Shown here piece after piece: positions 7,474-16,869 of a stretch of 64,000 nt of DNA. Both the position numbers and the translations under genes were made by a program. The stretch comes from Pseudorhodoplanes sinuspersici. Its GTDB lineage: Bacteria > Pseudomonadota > Alphaproteobacteria > Rhizobiales > Xanthobacteraceae. How positions within the stretch are numbered: the first letter of the stretch is position 1; the number at the start of each line of letters is the position of its first letter. A model generated the notes under the pieces. The model was not told the origin of the DNA, searched no databases, and was given only the letters and a program-made list of their open reading frames with translations. The stretch is from contig NZ_CP021112.1 in the NCBI RefSeq assembly GCF_002119765.1, positions 2,970,501-3,034,500 on the forward strand. The letters are read 5' to 3'.

Positions 7474-8565
7474 CTAGTATCGGGCTGGTGCGCAAATTGC
7501 CGCCTTGACTGCCTTGGTCGAGAACGTGGCGTGAGTGATCGACACGATCGTACCCCTGGCGCCGGCCGAGGTTTCCACCTTTGCATCGAGCTGCTGCGAC
7601 AGCGCCTTGATGATGCCGGTGCCGAGCCCGGATTTGCCTGGTGCGAAGCCGCGCTCCGGTTTGCCAATCCCGTTGTCAGCGACGGACAGTTTCCAATCCG
7701 TTCCGTCCATGTCATACGCGACGGTGATCTGACCTTCGACCTTTTCGTCGGGGAATGCATGCTTCAGAGCATTCATGACGAGCTCGGTCACGATCAAGCC
7801 GAGACTCTCGGCCTGACGGGACGTCGCGCTGCCACCTCCGCCAATCACCTTGAGCGAGATGGGCCGGCTGTCGCCAATCATTGAGGCGGCAAGGGTCTCG
7901 CACAACCTTGAGAGATAAGGCGCAATTGCGATCGACCCACCGGTGCCGGAGGCATGGAGCTGCTTCTGCACGGCGGCAATCGACATGACCCGCTTGTGTG
8001 CGTCCTGCAGATGGAGACGCGTCTCTTCCGACTGAACCGCCCGCGCCTTCAGCAGAATGATGCTGGCGATAATTTGCAGGCTGTTGGCAATCCGGTGCTC
8101 CAGTTCCTCGAGCAGCACGTCCTTCTGCTGCAACAACTCGTCCTTCTCGCGTTCCAGAAGGCGCCGCGCGGTGACATCCTCCATGCCGAGCAGGATGGTC
8201 GTACCAGCACCGCCCTCGTAGAACACCTGGCGCGCGTTCAGGCACATCGTACGGTGTCCGATGTTCGGGAATTCATGCTCGACCTCATAGTCCTCCATCA
8301 CACCGCGCTCGGGGATGATTTTCTCCAGCAGCACCCGAAGCTTTGGAATGTCCCATTGTCCATCGCCCAGAGTGTAAAGAAGCTTGCCCTGGGTGTCCTT
8401 GGAGCTCACCTCGAAAGTCGAATAGAAGGAGCGGCTGGCGGCGATCACGCGCAGCTGGTTGTCGAGCACAAGCACCGGCTCGCGGACAGTGTCGACAATG
8501 CCCTGCGCGAGCGCCCACGCATCTGCAATGACAGCAAACTGTTCTTTGAGGCCGATTGGTTGCAC
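7474..8565 (-). CDS. PAS-containing sensor histidine kinase (HWE/HisKA_2 type)
   Basis: A 363-residue protein without membrane segments. A PAS-like domain covers ~15-130 (VREPVLVLDNQLRVIAASR). A coiled linker of ~135-150 leads to the HisKA_2 phosphoacceptor box EELEHRIANSLQIIASI with the histidine near residue 157. A HATPase with N-box LIVTELVMNALKHAFP and G-boxes (DNGIGKP, KSGLGTGI) follows. The GTG start has a strong GGAGG ribosome site. Related kinases phosphorylate PhyR-type or single-domain regulators in the alphaproteobacterial general stress pathway; that partner is not in this window. Confidence 0.9.
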   Translation of the reverse strand: MQPIGLKEQFAVIADAWALAQGIVDTVREPVLVLDNQLRVIAASRSFYSTFEVSSKDTQGKLLYTLGDGQWDIPKLRVLLEKIIPERGVMEDYEVEHEFPNIGHRTMCLNARQVFYEGGAGTTILLGMEDVTARRLLEREKDELLQQKDVLLEELEHRIANSLQIIASIILLKARAVQSEETRLHLQDAHKRVMSIAAVQKQLHASGTGGSIAIAPYLSRLCETLAASMIGDSRPISLKVIGGGGSATSRQAESLGLIVTELVMNALKHAFPDEKVEGQITVAYDMDGTDWKLSVADNGIGKPERGFAPGKSGLGTGIIKALSQQLDAKVETSAGARGTIVSITHATFSTKAVKAAICAPARY

Positions 8566-9085
8566 GAAGCCTCCGCAATGTCTGCGCTCGGAAAGGATTC
8601 CGGCCAGTACAGTCGCGCCGAGATCTCCGCGATCCTGATTTTAGGGGACGAGCGGAGAGTGCCCAGCCGCCGAAGCGTAGGCATCATATCGGTTGCGAGT
8701 CTGTATAATATTGACCACCCATTTTAGCCGGCGTCTGCCGGCCCTTGTGGGCGCCTGCTGGGCGGCGCGTTCTCGCCAGAAATTTTTGCTCGGTTTGATG
8801 AAGATGCCGGCTCTAGTCGGAGCTACCAGGCATTGAACGAGTCCATCACGAAAATTTGTGTCGAGGTAAATTGTAACGGTTCAACAGGCCGGACATCCTA
8901 TAGTGGGGCAACGCGACCAGGATGGCAGCGTGATGTCAGATTCGATTGGGCAGTGAGACCCTGCAGCCATATAAATGACGCGGATGCACCATCTTGTTTT
9001 GAAAAGTCCGCGAACTAGACTCGGTTTACGCAGGTTTGCGCTAAACGTTATGTCTTATTTTTGAACAAGGCCGGAGGGCTGCCGC
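8566..9085. other. Divergent intergenic region
   Basis: About 520 bases between the divergently transcribed kinase and cfa genes. It must hold both promoters, but no strong consensus was seen. Short frames within it lack any signature. Confidence 0.4.
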
Positions 9086-10318
9086 ATGCTGTTTCCAGCG
9101 GTCCTCAAGTCAATCGTCCGGACCGGCAGCCTGCGCCTGATCGACGGGGCGGGCCGGATTAACGAATATGGCAACGGCACGCCGCCCTATTGTACGGTCC
9201 GCCTCAGCGCTCGCCATCTCGACTATACGCTGGCTCTGAACCCTGAGTTGTCGATTGGCGAAGCCTATATGGATGGCCTGCTGACCGTCGAGGAGGGAAC
9301 GCTTTTCGATCTTCTCGAAATCGCTGCCAGGAACTATAGCAACTTCGAGCAGGTAGCCTGGTTTTCACTGTTGTCGCGCACAACGCGGCGGCTCAAGCAG
9401 CACAATCCGATCGGTCGGGCGCGGCACAACGTCGCCCATCACTATGATCTGTCGGATCAGCTCTACGACCTCTTTCTCGACAAGGACCGCCAGTATTCCT
9501 GCGCCTACTTCACGAGCAAGGACGACAACCTCGATACGGCGCAGGAAAACAAGAAGCGCCATATCGCAGCCAAGCTGCTGCTCGAACGGCCACGACTCAA
9601 GATACTTGACCTCGGCTCAGGCTGGGGCGGACTCGGCCTTTATCTGGCTGAGGAGACGGGTGCTGACGTTACCGGCGTCACCTTGAGCGTCAAGCAGCAC
9701 CAGGTAGCCGAGGCGCGCGCAGCAGCGGCCGGTCTTGCCGACCGGCTGCGCTTCCATCTGCGTGATTATCGCGAGGAGTCGGGCCAATATGACCGGGTGG
9801 TATCGGTCGGCATGTTCGAGCATGTAGGCAAGAAGAACTATGACGAGTTCTTTGCCAAGCTTGGTGAGTTGCTCGCCACCGACGGCGTCGCGTTGCTGCA
9901 TTCGATTGGATATGCGGACGCGCCGGCACCCATCAATCCGTTCATTCGCAAGTATATCTTTCCTGGAGCGGATCTCCCATCGCTCTCTGAGGTCTTTGCA
10001 GCCGCGGACCGATCCGGCTTGATTGTCACCGACGTGGAAATCCTCCGACTGCATTACGCTGAAACACTCCGCCATTGGCGCGAGCGCTTCATCGCGAATT
10101 GGCCGCGCGTTGCAGCGCTCTACGACGAACGATTCTGTCGCATGTGGGAGTTCTATCTGGTTCTGTGCGAGATTGGATTTCGCTTCCGCTCCATGATGGT
10201 TTTTCAGATGCAGCTTGCCAAACGGGCCGACACCATCCCGCTAACTCGCGACTATATGGTAAACTGGGAACGGGCGAACGCTCCGACGGCGCATCGTCGC
10301 ATTCGCACGGTGGAATGA
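9086..10318 (+). CDS. cfa: Cyclopropane-fatty-acyl-phospholipid synthase
   Basis: A 410-residue enzyme that transfers a methylene group from S-adenosylmethionine to double bonds of membrane phospholipid acyl chains, stiffening the membrane under acid or stationary-phase stress. It shows an N-terminal lipid-binding region, the conserved HHYDLSDQLYDLFLD, SAM-binding motif LDLGSGWGGLGLYL, the catalytic-region motif SVGMFEHVGKKNY and the C-terminal RRWEFYL-like RMWEFYLVLCE. Full length for the family and preceded by a CCGGAGG ribosome site. It stands alone among stress genes. Confidence 0.92.
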   Translation: MLFPAVLKSIVRTGSLRLIDGAGRINEYGNGTPPYCTVRLSARHLDYTLALNPELSIGEAYMDGLLTVEEGTLFDLLEIAARNYSNFEQVAWFSLLSRTTRRLKQHNPIGRARHNVAHHYDLSDQLYDLFLDKDRQYSCAYFTSKDDNLDTAQENKKRHIAAKLLLERPRLKILDLGSGWGGLGLYLAEETGADVTGVTLSVKQHQVAEARAAAAGLADRLRFHLRDYREESGQYDRVVSVGMFEHVGKKNYDEFFAKLGELLATDGVALLHSIGYADAPAPINPFIRKYIFPGADLPSLSEVFAAADRSGLIVTDVEILRLHYAETLRHWRERFIANWPRVAALYDERFCRMWEFYLVLCEIGFRFRSMMVFQMQLAKRADTIPLTRDYMVNWERANAPTAHRRIRTVE

Positions 10319-10598
10319 GGCAATGCCGGGCGTGCTTGCGGCCCGAAACCGCCACCAGCCGCGTGTTGCGGAGAGTGCCTAATCCGCAACGACACCAACA
10401 CGGATAAGTAATTGATCAACGGCGCGACGGTCTGCTTAGCCACGCCCCGCGGTTGGCGAACAGCGCGCAGATCCAGGAGCTAAATGCTGCTGTTGAATTA
10501 CCAGAGGATGTGACGCTTACCCAAAGCGAAATGTGGCGAAAGCGGGTAGAGTTCACTTCGTATAGAAGGGGTGCTCACCGCCAGAATGGAGACGGGCC

Positions 10599-11740
10599 AT
10601 GGTTTCTGTCTCAACACCGCCGCAACGCTCCGCGTTATCGCCGGGCGAGGAAGCTCGTCCGTCGGAACCGAATGAAGTGTTGACGGAGGCTGCCGACGAG
10701 GTCGAGATGCCACTGCCATCCAATCTGCAGACGTTCTTTCTCGGCGGTATTTTCGCATTGAGCGCTTTGGCGGCGATCTACATAGCAAGCTCGATTATCC
10801 TCCCCATCGTATTGGCCTTCGTATTGAAGCTCCTTCTGCAACCCGTCGTGCGTGCTTACCTCGGGTCATCGGAGCGCTTTTGCCGATCCTGCTGGTCATT
10901 GGAGTGCTTGTCGGTCTTGTGGCGGTCCTGTCAGGTCCCGCCGCAACCTGGGCCGAGAGGTTGCCGCTAGGCATACCACGCCTCGAAACTCACTTGGTTG
11001 TTCTAAAGGGGCCAATCGAAGCGTTGCAAAAGGTCATCCAACAGGCTGAGCGCGTTGCCGACGCGCCCGGAGACAAGGCATCCACCATTACACTTCGCCG
11101 TGACCTCGGCCTGACAGGCGCACTGTTTGCGGGAACACGAGCCGTCCTCGACGGGCTGTTTACGACCGTCCTGTTGCTCTACTTTTTGATAGTGTCGGGC
11201 GATACGTTCCTTCGGCGGATCGTCGAAATCCTACCGAAATTCAGAGACAAGCGACAAGCCGTCGATATATCTCAGCAGATCGAAGGCAACATATCCGCTT
11301 ATTTGGTGACGATCACGGCGATGAATGCTGCCGTGGGACTCGCAACCGCTGCCGCAATGTATCTTTGCGGGCTTGGAGACCCCTTATTGTGGGGGACCAC
11401 AGCCTTTCTGCTCAACTACATTCCAATTCTGGGGCCGCTGTTTGGGACCGGCATCTTCCTCCTCGCTGGAATGCTGAGCTTCGACAGCCTATGGTGGGCT
11501 TTGCTGCCACCGATTCTCTATTTCGGCATCCACCTCGTCGAGGGTGAAGCAATAACACCCATGTTGCTTGCGCGGCGCTTCACATTGAACCCCGTGCTTG
11601 TCATCTTGTCGCTTGTGTCCTGGTTCTGGATGTGGGGGGTGCCTGGCGCGATCTTGGCCGTCCCGATGCTGGCCATCCTAAAGATCGTGTGTGATCGGCT
11701 GCGCCCGCTGAAAGCTCTGGGGCACTTCCTCGAAGGGTAA
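10599..11740 (+). pseudogene. AI-2E/PerM-family permease, frameshifted
   Basis: The first frame (10599 to ~10860) gives the N-terminus with its first hydrophobic segment ending KLLLQPVVRAY. The rest of the protein continues in a different frame from about 10868 (GALLPILLVIGVLVGL) to 11740. The second part keeps the family signature: several membrane spans, LLNYIPILGPL, FGIHLVEGEAITPMLL and the C-terminal VPGAILAVPMLAILK. A small deletion around 10855-10868 separates the halves. Internal initiation at 10880 could give a truncated product. The substrate of this family member is unknown. Confidence 0.8.
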
Positions 11741-11756
11741 TAACGGTATTGTCCCG

Positions 11757-12066
11757 TCACAGATCCTCCGCGTTCAGGTAGAGGAGATCGAAAGCCGAAA
11801 GACCATCCGGGTGGAGTGGGGAGCCAAGCTCGCGACGGAGCGCCTGAAAATCCGGACGCCCCTTGGCGCCGAACACGGCGACTTCTCCGTCTATGACCGC
11901 GCTCTCCACGCGAAGCTTGGCTGCGCCGCTCGCGACCGGCGCGAACTGCTCTGTTCAATCATCCTCGCGTGAAGAAACGGTGACGCGACCGTCGTGCACA
12001 TGAACCCGGCCCGGGCAGTCGCCATCTTGAACTCATAGAGCCAGTCATCGCCGCCGGTGCCAGCGC
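11757..12066 (-). pseudogene. Scrap of an ATP-dependent DNA ligase (LigD-like adenylation domain)
   Basis: In one minus frame an uninterrupted stretch reads AKLRVESAVIDGEVAV, FGAKGRPDFQALRREL and LSAFDLLYLNAEDL, the pattern of the adenylation domain of bacterial LigD-type ligases. Upstream, WLYEFKMATARAG corresponds to the active-lysine region but in a shifted frame. The piece ends in a stop after LNAEDL. Only ~100 codons of a ~300-residue domain remain, so it is non-functional. Confidence 0.75.
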
Positions 12067-12276
12067 CGCGAGTCTCCCGCTTTCGCAGGCGGGAGCACAC
12101 ATGCTCTCTCAGCCACCGCCGCCTACAGGAATTACGGCTACGCTTGAGTCGTGCTCAATCCGCTACCGCGCAAAGCGGTCGTTCGATTGGCTCAGTGAGT
12201 TGAGAATCCGAAGCCCAACCGGAAAGCCCGAGTTGAATAGTTCGCCTCGTGACGCTCTTGCTGTGCTAATTAATAG

Positions 12277-12304
12277 AAAGAGGCGGCCGATAGGCCGCCT
12301 CTTT
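12277..12304. terminator. Strong terminator hairpin
   Basis: A perfect 12-bp stem AAAGAGGCGGCC / GGCCGCCTCTTT with loop GATA. It is a counterpart of the hairpin at 5341-5371. Confidence 0.75.
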
Positions 12305-12317
12305 TGTACAACGGGCC

Positions 12318-12475
12318 TCAGGCGTCGAGCGCTGCTACGATTTCATGCGTGCGCGGATTGACGACGATGATCTGGTCGCCGACGAGAATTTGGTCATAGC
12401 CGCGCCAGTGAGCATAGATCTGCACAATCTTCACTGGTGCCGGATGGATATTAACGGTGCGCAGCACTCGGGGGA
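12318..12475 (-). pseudogene. Truncated second copy of a DUF1236 C-terminus
   Basis: The minus strand encodes about 52 in-frame residues, ending GDQIIVVNPRTHEIVAALDA and a stop, that closely match the end of the 5390-6130 product. The similarity stops abruptly at ~12475 and no start is available. It keeps its downstream hairpin. It is either a duplicated fragment or the stump of a lost paralogue. Confidence 0.85.
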
Positions 12476-12484
12476 CGGCTGATC

Positions 12485-12688
12485 TTAAGGAACCCGATCG
12501 TCTCCTCTTCGCACTGCGTCAACGAGCACAAAAGGTTCGCACCCGACACCTACGGAGTGTTCATTGCTAAATGTGACCGTGCACTTCCCGGTATCGTTAC
12601 GGTGCGGCATCACGGTCCAGATTTGATCCACGTTCACGAAAAATCTCTTCGATCCGTCAAGCGAAGGCACATCAAGCAAATAGACCAT
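12485..12688 (-). CDS. Small soluble hypothetical protein (67 aa)
   Basis: A 67-residue protein that starts MVYLLDVPSLDGSKRF after a GGGAGG ribosome site. The segment FFVNVDQIWTVMPH followed by a short beta-rich stretch recalls the compact fold of FlbD-like small proteins, but the match is by eye only. Function is unknown. It ends 10 bases from the DUF1236 scrap. Confidence 0.6.
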   Translation of the reverse strand: MVYLLDVPSLDGSKRFFVNVDQIWTVMPHRNDTGKCTVTFSNEHSVGVGCEPFVLVDAVRRGDDRVP

Positions 12689-13284
12689 TCAAGCCTCCCA
12701 TGAAAGTCAGGGAGGATAGCATTACTGATCGTTACCAGCGGCATCAGTTCACGGCGATGTAACGGACGTCAGTGTCCAAGATCCGCAGCTGCGCCGGCAG
12801 GTGAGGCGTCACCGCAGCCCACAGCGCAGGATCTCAAGTGGATAAAAATGATGCGGCGCAGCCAGAAGTTTAGCGACTACAAACGCCACGGAACGCATTA
12901 GGTACAGCGGGTTTCGAATTTAAAAATGACGGTTTCATTGATGTATTCCTCCCGGTCGGGCTATTGGTGTGCGCTGTGTGCGACGGTTCTCTGGGGCTGT
13001 TCAGTCATGCCGGCGCTTCGCTAACATGGGATCGAAGGGGGCGCTGTTGGGGTGATCTGGAAATGAATCTTGTAGTTGCGCAACTTCACCGAGAGCGGTT
13101 CGCCGCCATGAAAAAAGATCGTTGCCTCGCGGTTTGAATTCGCCTTGTTGCGAATAGAAAGTCCGTCTGATCAATCGAGCCGATCGGCCTGTCCGTTGGC
13201 ACTTTGTCAGAGGTTTAGTCACATCACGGTTGAACCATTTCGCTTCCCGAGTGTTAGCTGGAATCACCTGACGCCGGAGTGCAA
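12689..13284. other. Intergenic region without a supported gene
   Basis: About 600 bases with no credible frame. Near its right end TGAAC, 16 bases, TGTT (13222-13246 region) is a weak EcfG-like promoter for the YeaQ-type gene that follows. Confidence 0.35.
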
Positions 13285-13542
13285 ATGGAAGACGCACAAG
13301 TCGGCTGGATCGCGGCTATTATTATTGGGTTTATCGTCGGCTGCCTGGCCGAGCAGTTCATGCAAAGCCAGATGGGTATGCTAAAGAACATTTGTTTGGG
13401 CGTTGTCGGGGCCGCGATCGCAAGCTTTCTGCTTGGGGTGTTTGGCTTCACCTTCGGCGGCTGGCCCGGCTACCTCGTCGCTGGCTTCATTGGAGCCTGC
13501 ATTCTGATTTGGTTGGCGCATGCGCTACGACGCGCAGCTTAA
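13285..13542 (+). CDS. GlsB/YeaQ/YmgE-family stress membrane protein
   Basis: An 85-residue integral membrane protein with three hydrophobic segments and glycine-zipper-like spacing (IIIGFIVGCLAEQF, GVVGAAIASFLLGVFG, LVAGFIGACILIW). This is the transglycosylase-associated/YeaQ family, induced by stress and of uncertain biochemical role. The ATG at 13285 follows GGAG by 5 bases and is preferred to the GTG at 13279. Confidence 0.88.
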   Translation: MEDAQVGWIAAIIIGFIVGCLAEQFMQSQMGMLKNICLGVVGAAIASFLLGVFGFTFGGWPGYLVAGFIGACILIWLAHALRRAA

Positions 13543-13972
13543 TTTCTCAAGGATATCGACGCCGACGAAGGTACTCCCCCGTGCAAACCGGACGCGTCCG
13601 TTGATGACCACATAAAGCGACCGGTCAGAAGTAGAAACACGATAGGATAAATGGCGGCGAGACCAAGAGCTTGAGCAGTCTTTCCAGGCTAGCGATCCCC
13701 GATGATCACGCGCAGTGAACGGGGCGGCAATCAGAAGAGCCCCTACAGGACTAATGATGCGCGCTATGTGTCCTAGATAGGCGCACGATGCCCCGAAGCG
13801 GTCTTAGACGCGACCGCGCTCCCGCCCGACAGAGAGCAAATAGTGGCGGCGGAATGCGCGCTATCAAATTCCAGCTTTCCATTTAGCGGCAGGGTGTGAT
13901 GGCGATATATTTCATTTGATTTCGACGGCAGAGAACTTCTGGATATACACGAAGCAATATTGTCTTTCGATG
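13543..13972. other. Intergenic region without a supported gene
   Basis: 430 bases between convergent genes. No frame or RNA signature was recognised. Confidence 0.4.
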
Positions 13973-14263
13973 TTACAAAATCTGCCTCAAATCACAGACG
14001 GACCTGATGAGGGAAGTATCGGGTAGCGCGCCGGTTCGCTCATAAACCTTGCCATTAGGACACCAGACGCGCGCTCGGGTGGCACTGATCATACAGACTC
14101 CTAATGCTGCCTCCATCGCCTTGACCGGTTCCTGGCATCCGAGCCGCAATTTCACGCGTTTGCTTTTTTCCAGAAACTGAGCGGAGGCAGACGTACCGAG
14201 GAAAATGAATGCGGAAAGAATCAACAATCGTAGCGGTTGCGTCGCTTTGGATCGACCGGTCAT
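13973..14263 (-). CDS. Small exported hypothetical protein
   Basis: A 96-residue protein with a signal peptide (residues 1-28, cleavage after SASA). The mature part has four cysteines (positions near LGCQE, GVCM, VWCPNG and SVCDL), suggesting two disulfide bonds in the periplasm. An AAGGTG ribosome site precedes the ATG. It belongs to no family that I recognise. Confidence 0.75.
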   Translation of the reverse strand: MTGRSKATQPLRLLILSAFIFLGTSASAQFLEKSKRVKLRLGCQEPVKAMEAALGVCMISATRARVWCPNGKVYERTGALPDTSLIRSVCDLRQIL

Positions 14264-14334
14264 TACATCACCTTCTTTGCTAGCGCAAATTTCAGAGAAA
14301 ACTCCACGCCGAGAGGCGATGTGTCAATGTACCG

Positions 14335-14430
14335 CTACAGCCCGAATGATTGCCGAACAATCATCACCGCGATGACAAACACAGCCAAGCCAATCGGAAC
14401 GACGATAGGCGGTACAAACCATTTAGACAT
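14335..14430 (-). CDS. 31-residue single-span membrane micro-protein
   Basis: Reads MSKWFVPPIVVPIGLAVFVI and continues AVMIVRQSFGL: a single transmembrane helix with a short cytoplasmic tail. An AGGAG ribosome site lies 8 bases before the ATG. The leader contains a 20-bp tandem duplication that copies this ribosome site. Function is unknown; its size suggests a membrane-protein modulator. Confidence 0.6.
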   Translation of the reverse strand: MSKWFVPPIVVPIGLAVFVIAVMIVRQSFGL

Positions 14431-14431
14431 T

Positions 14432-14471
14432 TCTGAACTCCTGAAAGAACCTCTGAACTCCTGAAAGAACC
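14432..14471. repeat. Two tandem copies of a 20-bp unit over a ribosome site
   Basis: The unit TCTGAACTCCTGAAAGAACC occurs at 14432-14451 and, identically, at 14452-14471. On the minus strand each copy carries AGGAG, so the 31-residue gene has two ribosome sites 20 bases apart. Confidence 0.95.
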
Positions 14472-14707
14472 GCTTGCCGAAAACGAGGCGGTCGCAGGCC
14501 GCCTTACACCGGCAAAACGCGAGTTAAAGCTGGCGATCCTGTGCGTGGTATCGACATCACGCTGCGCGTGCGCTCTTTCGATGCTGTGTCTTTCCACTGT
14601 TGTCTAGATTGAGAGATGGGGATTGACTCGATCCTTTATCAGGCCGTGTCCATATCTTTTTATCTCTGCAGACTAGCCATCTGCGTGGTAACCGGCCGCG
14701 CTGCGAG

Positions 14708-14956
14708 TTAATAGTAACCCTTTTCAAACGGTGCGATCGAGATGCCTGATTGAAGTTGCGATCTGATGGCGATGAATGCGCGCTGGCAACTGCCAGATGG
14801 GTTGTCTTGGAGGTGGGCGGTCCCATCACCGGGAGTATCGCGCTGGATGATCGGCCCAAACGGCACTCCGCGGCATACTACCGTTTTCTTGAGAGCCTCA
14901 TTGAGCAGCTCTGAAATCTCGCCTTCGCTTCGGCGTGTCCGCGGGGCATGATGCAT
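14708..14956 (-). CDS. Hypothetical protein (82 aa), tentative
   Basis: The frame from 14956 starts MHHAPRTRRSEGEISELLNE after a GGAAGG ribosome site. It has a coherent mixed composition but no family that I can name. The start at 15001 has no ribosome site. It might instead be a remnant, given the decayed surroundings. Confidence 0.4.
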   Translation of the reverse strand: MHHAPRTRRSEGEISELLNEALKKTVVCRGVPFGPIIQRDTPGDGTAHLQDNPSGSCQRAFIAIRSQLQSGISIAPFEKGYY

Positions 14957-15370
14957 CACTTGGCCCTTCCATGTTTGGTGGAGGCAAGTATTGCAAAACA
15001 TGCGCGGGTCTGAAGAACACGTTTTGAACTCTTGGGATCCTCGATTTCAACCGACGAACAGGCCTTTTTGATGGTCAACTGATCATTGGAATTGCGAACG
15101 CTGGCATTGCTTTTGCGACCACAAACTGCGATTGGCTTGCGCCAATCCTCATGTGCCGATCGACAACTCAATGCATGCAACAGTAAACTTAGTCGTGAGA
15201 GCGACCTTTTCAGAATGAGGGGCAACACGTGACTAAGTTTGTGCACTCCCGGCCTTGCTTCAGCTGCGCTGGATCGTTTTACCGATGCTGGCCGTGACCA
15301 GCCCCCAGTTGGTGGTCCGATCTGAATGTTAGTTTATAGATTTCATTTTGACCATCTGATGTGGGGCTGA
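14957..15370. other. Region without a supported gene, ending at an IS fragment
   Basis: No coherent frame. The last ~60 bases (15310-15370) look like the non-coding end of the IS3-family fragment that follows. Confidence 0.35.
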
Positions 15371-15526
15371 CTAGGCGAAGACCTCCGGTGCCGGCGGTCG
15401 ATATCCGAGCGATGAGTGCGGACGCACCGTGTTGTAGTGGCGTCGCCAGTTCTCGATCACAGTCTGGGCCTGCTTCAGCGTGTAAAAGATCTCCCCGTTG
15501 AGCAGCTCATCGCGCAGCTTTCCGTT
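15371..15526 (-). pseudogene. C-terminal fragment of an IS3-family OrfB transposase
   Basis: About 50 residues survive, with the family signature [12 protein letters not shown] and [18 protein letters not shown], ending in the native stop. Similarity ends at ~15526, immediately before the IS110 element, which probably inserted here. It is related to, but distinct from, the OrfB at 19593-20453. Confidence 0.85.
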
Positions 15527-16790
15527 GATGGGGTGGACGGCCCCTGCACCCGGCATCGGCGTGCCATGGTGGCCGTGGTGTAGGTCCGCTCAGGCAGGAG
15601 CCGCCCAAAATGCAGATTAGCGTCATTGGTTTCGATATCGCCAAGCAAGTTTTCCAGATCCACGCTGCGGACGCTGAAGGGCGCATGGTTGCCCAGGCGC
15701 GGCTGCGGCGCGGCCAAGTGCTCGACCATTTCCGGGATTTGCCTCCATCCCTCGTAAGCATAGAGGCGTGCGCAACTGCCACCACTGGGCGCGGGAGCTG
15801 ATCGCGATGGGCCATAACGTCAAATTGATGCCGTCCGCCTACATGAAGCCATACGTCAAGCGCAACAAGACCGACGCGGCCGACGCCCAGGCGATCGCCG
15901 AAGCGGTCACGCGACCAACGATGCGCTTCGTCGCGGTCAAGTCTGCTGATCAGCAGGCCATGCTCATGCTTCACCGTGTGCGCGAGCTGCTCGTCCGTCA
16001 GCGCACGATGTTGGCGACCGCGCTGCGCGCGCATCTGGCCGAGTTCGGAATCGTAGCGCCTCAGGGCATCCACCGTGTGGAAAAGCTCGCGGCCGAGGTC
16101 CACGACCCGGCGGTGCCGCAGCTGGCGCGCGAGGTGCTGATGCTGCTCGTCGACGAGCTCGCGAGCGTGCGGCAGCGCATCGAGACGCTTGAGAAGCGAT
16201 TGGTGGCGCTTCACCGCGCCGACGCCTCAGTCGGCATCTCGCCTCAATCCCCGGCGTCGGCCCCATCACCGCGATGGAGATCGTCAGCACCGTGCCTGAT
16301 CCCGCAATGTTCCGCTCTGGCCGCGAGTTTGCCGCATGGCTCGGCCTCACGCCCAGAAACCGCTCGAGTGGAGGTAAGGACAAGCTCGGGCGAATTTCCA
16401 AGCGCGGCGACCGGTACATCCGTCATTTGCTCTATGTCGGCGGCAACGCCATCCGCTTCGCTAAGGCACGTGCCGCGGCGGGCGAAGCGTGGATCCAAGG
16501 CTTGCAGGAGCGCCGTCCGCCGAAGGTTGTCATCATCGCGCTCGCCAACAAGATGGCGCGGATCGCTTGGGCCTTGATGATGCGCGGCGAGACCTTCCGC
16601 TCTCCGGCGCATACGGCAGCATAGCCGCCGATCGCAGGAGACTCGGTTGGAGGGCGAAAGTGAGGTGATGGCACGACCGGGCTGGACCGGGGATCGACAA
16701 AAGCCCGCAGAGCTTTGGGCGCCACGAGCGCGTCCCGTTGATGAGGCGTCGATCCGCGAACTCCATCAGGGCCAGCGGTCATGAGATGGG
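15527..16790 (+). mobile_element. IS110-family element, decayed
   Basis: The element is defined by its transposase pseudogene (15610-16624). The left boundary is set by the break in the IS3 fragment and the right boundary is approximate. IS110 elements lack classical inverted repeats, so the ends cannot be fixed by eye. Confidence 0.6.
15610..16624 (+). pseudogene. IS110-family transposase with two frameshifts
   Basis: Three frames together give one DEDD transposase: SVIGFDIAKQVFQIHA through VSIEACATA (frame 1), HHWARELIAMGHNVKLM through LEKRLVALHRADA (frame 2) and MEIVSTVPDPAMFRSGREF through the C-terminal transposase_20 region with GLTPRNRSSGGKDKLG (frame 3). The shifts fall near 15775 and 16245-16275. 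The DEDD aspartates (FDIAK, KTDAADA) are visible, but no single frame encodes the protein. Confidence 0.85.
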
Positions 16791-16869
16791 CCGCAAAAAC
16801 AGCCGCATACATGAACGCACCTGACCCGAACGTTGCCGAAGCTTCATCTTGCGCCTTGCAAAGCAGGGT

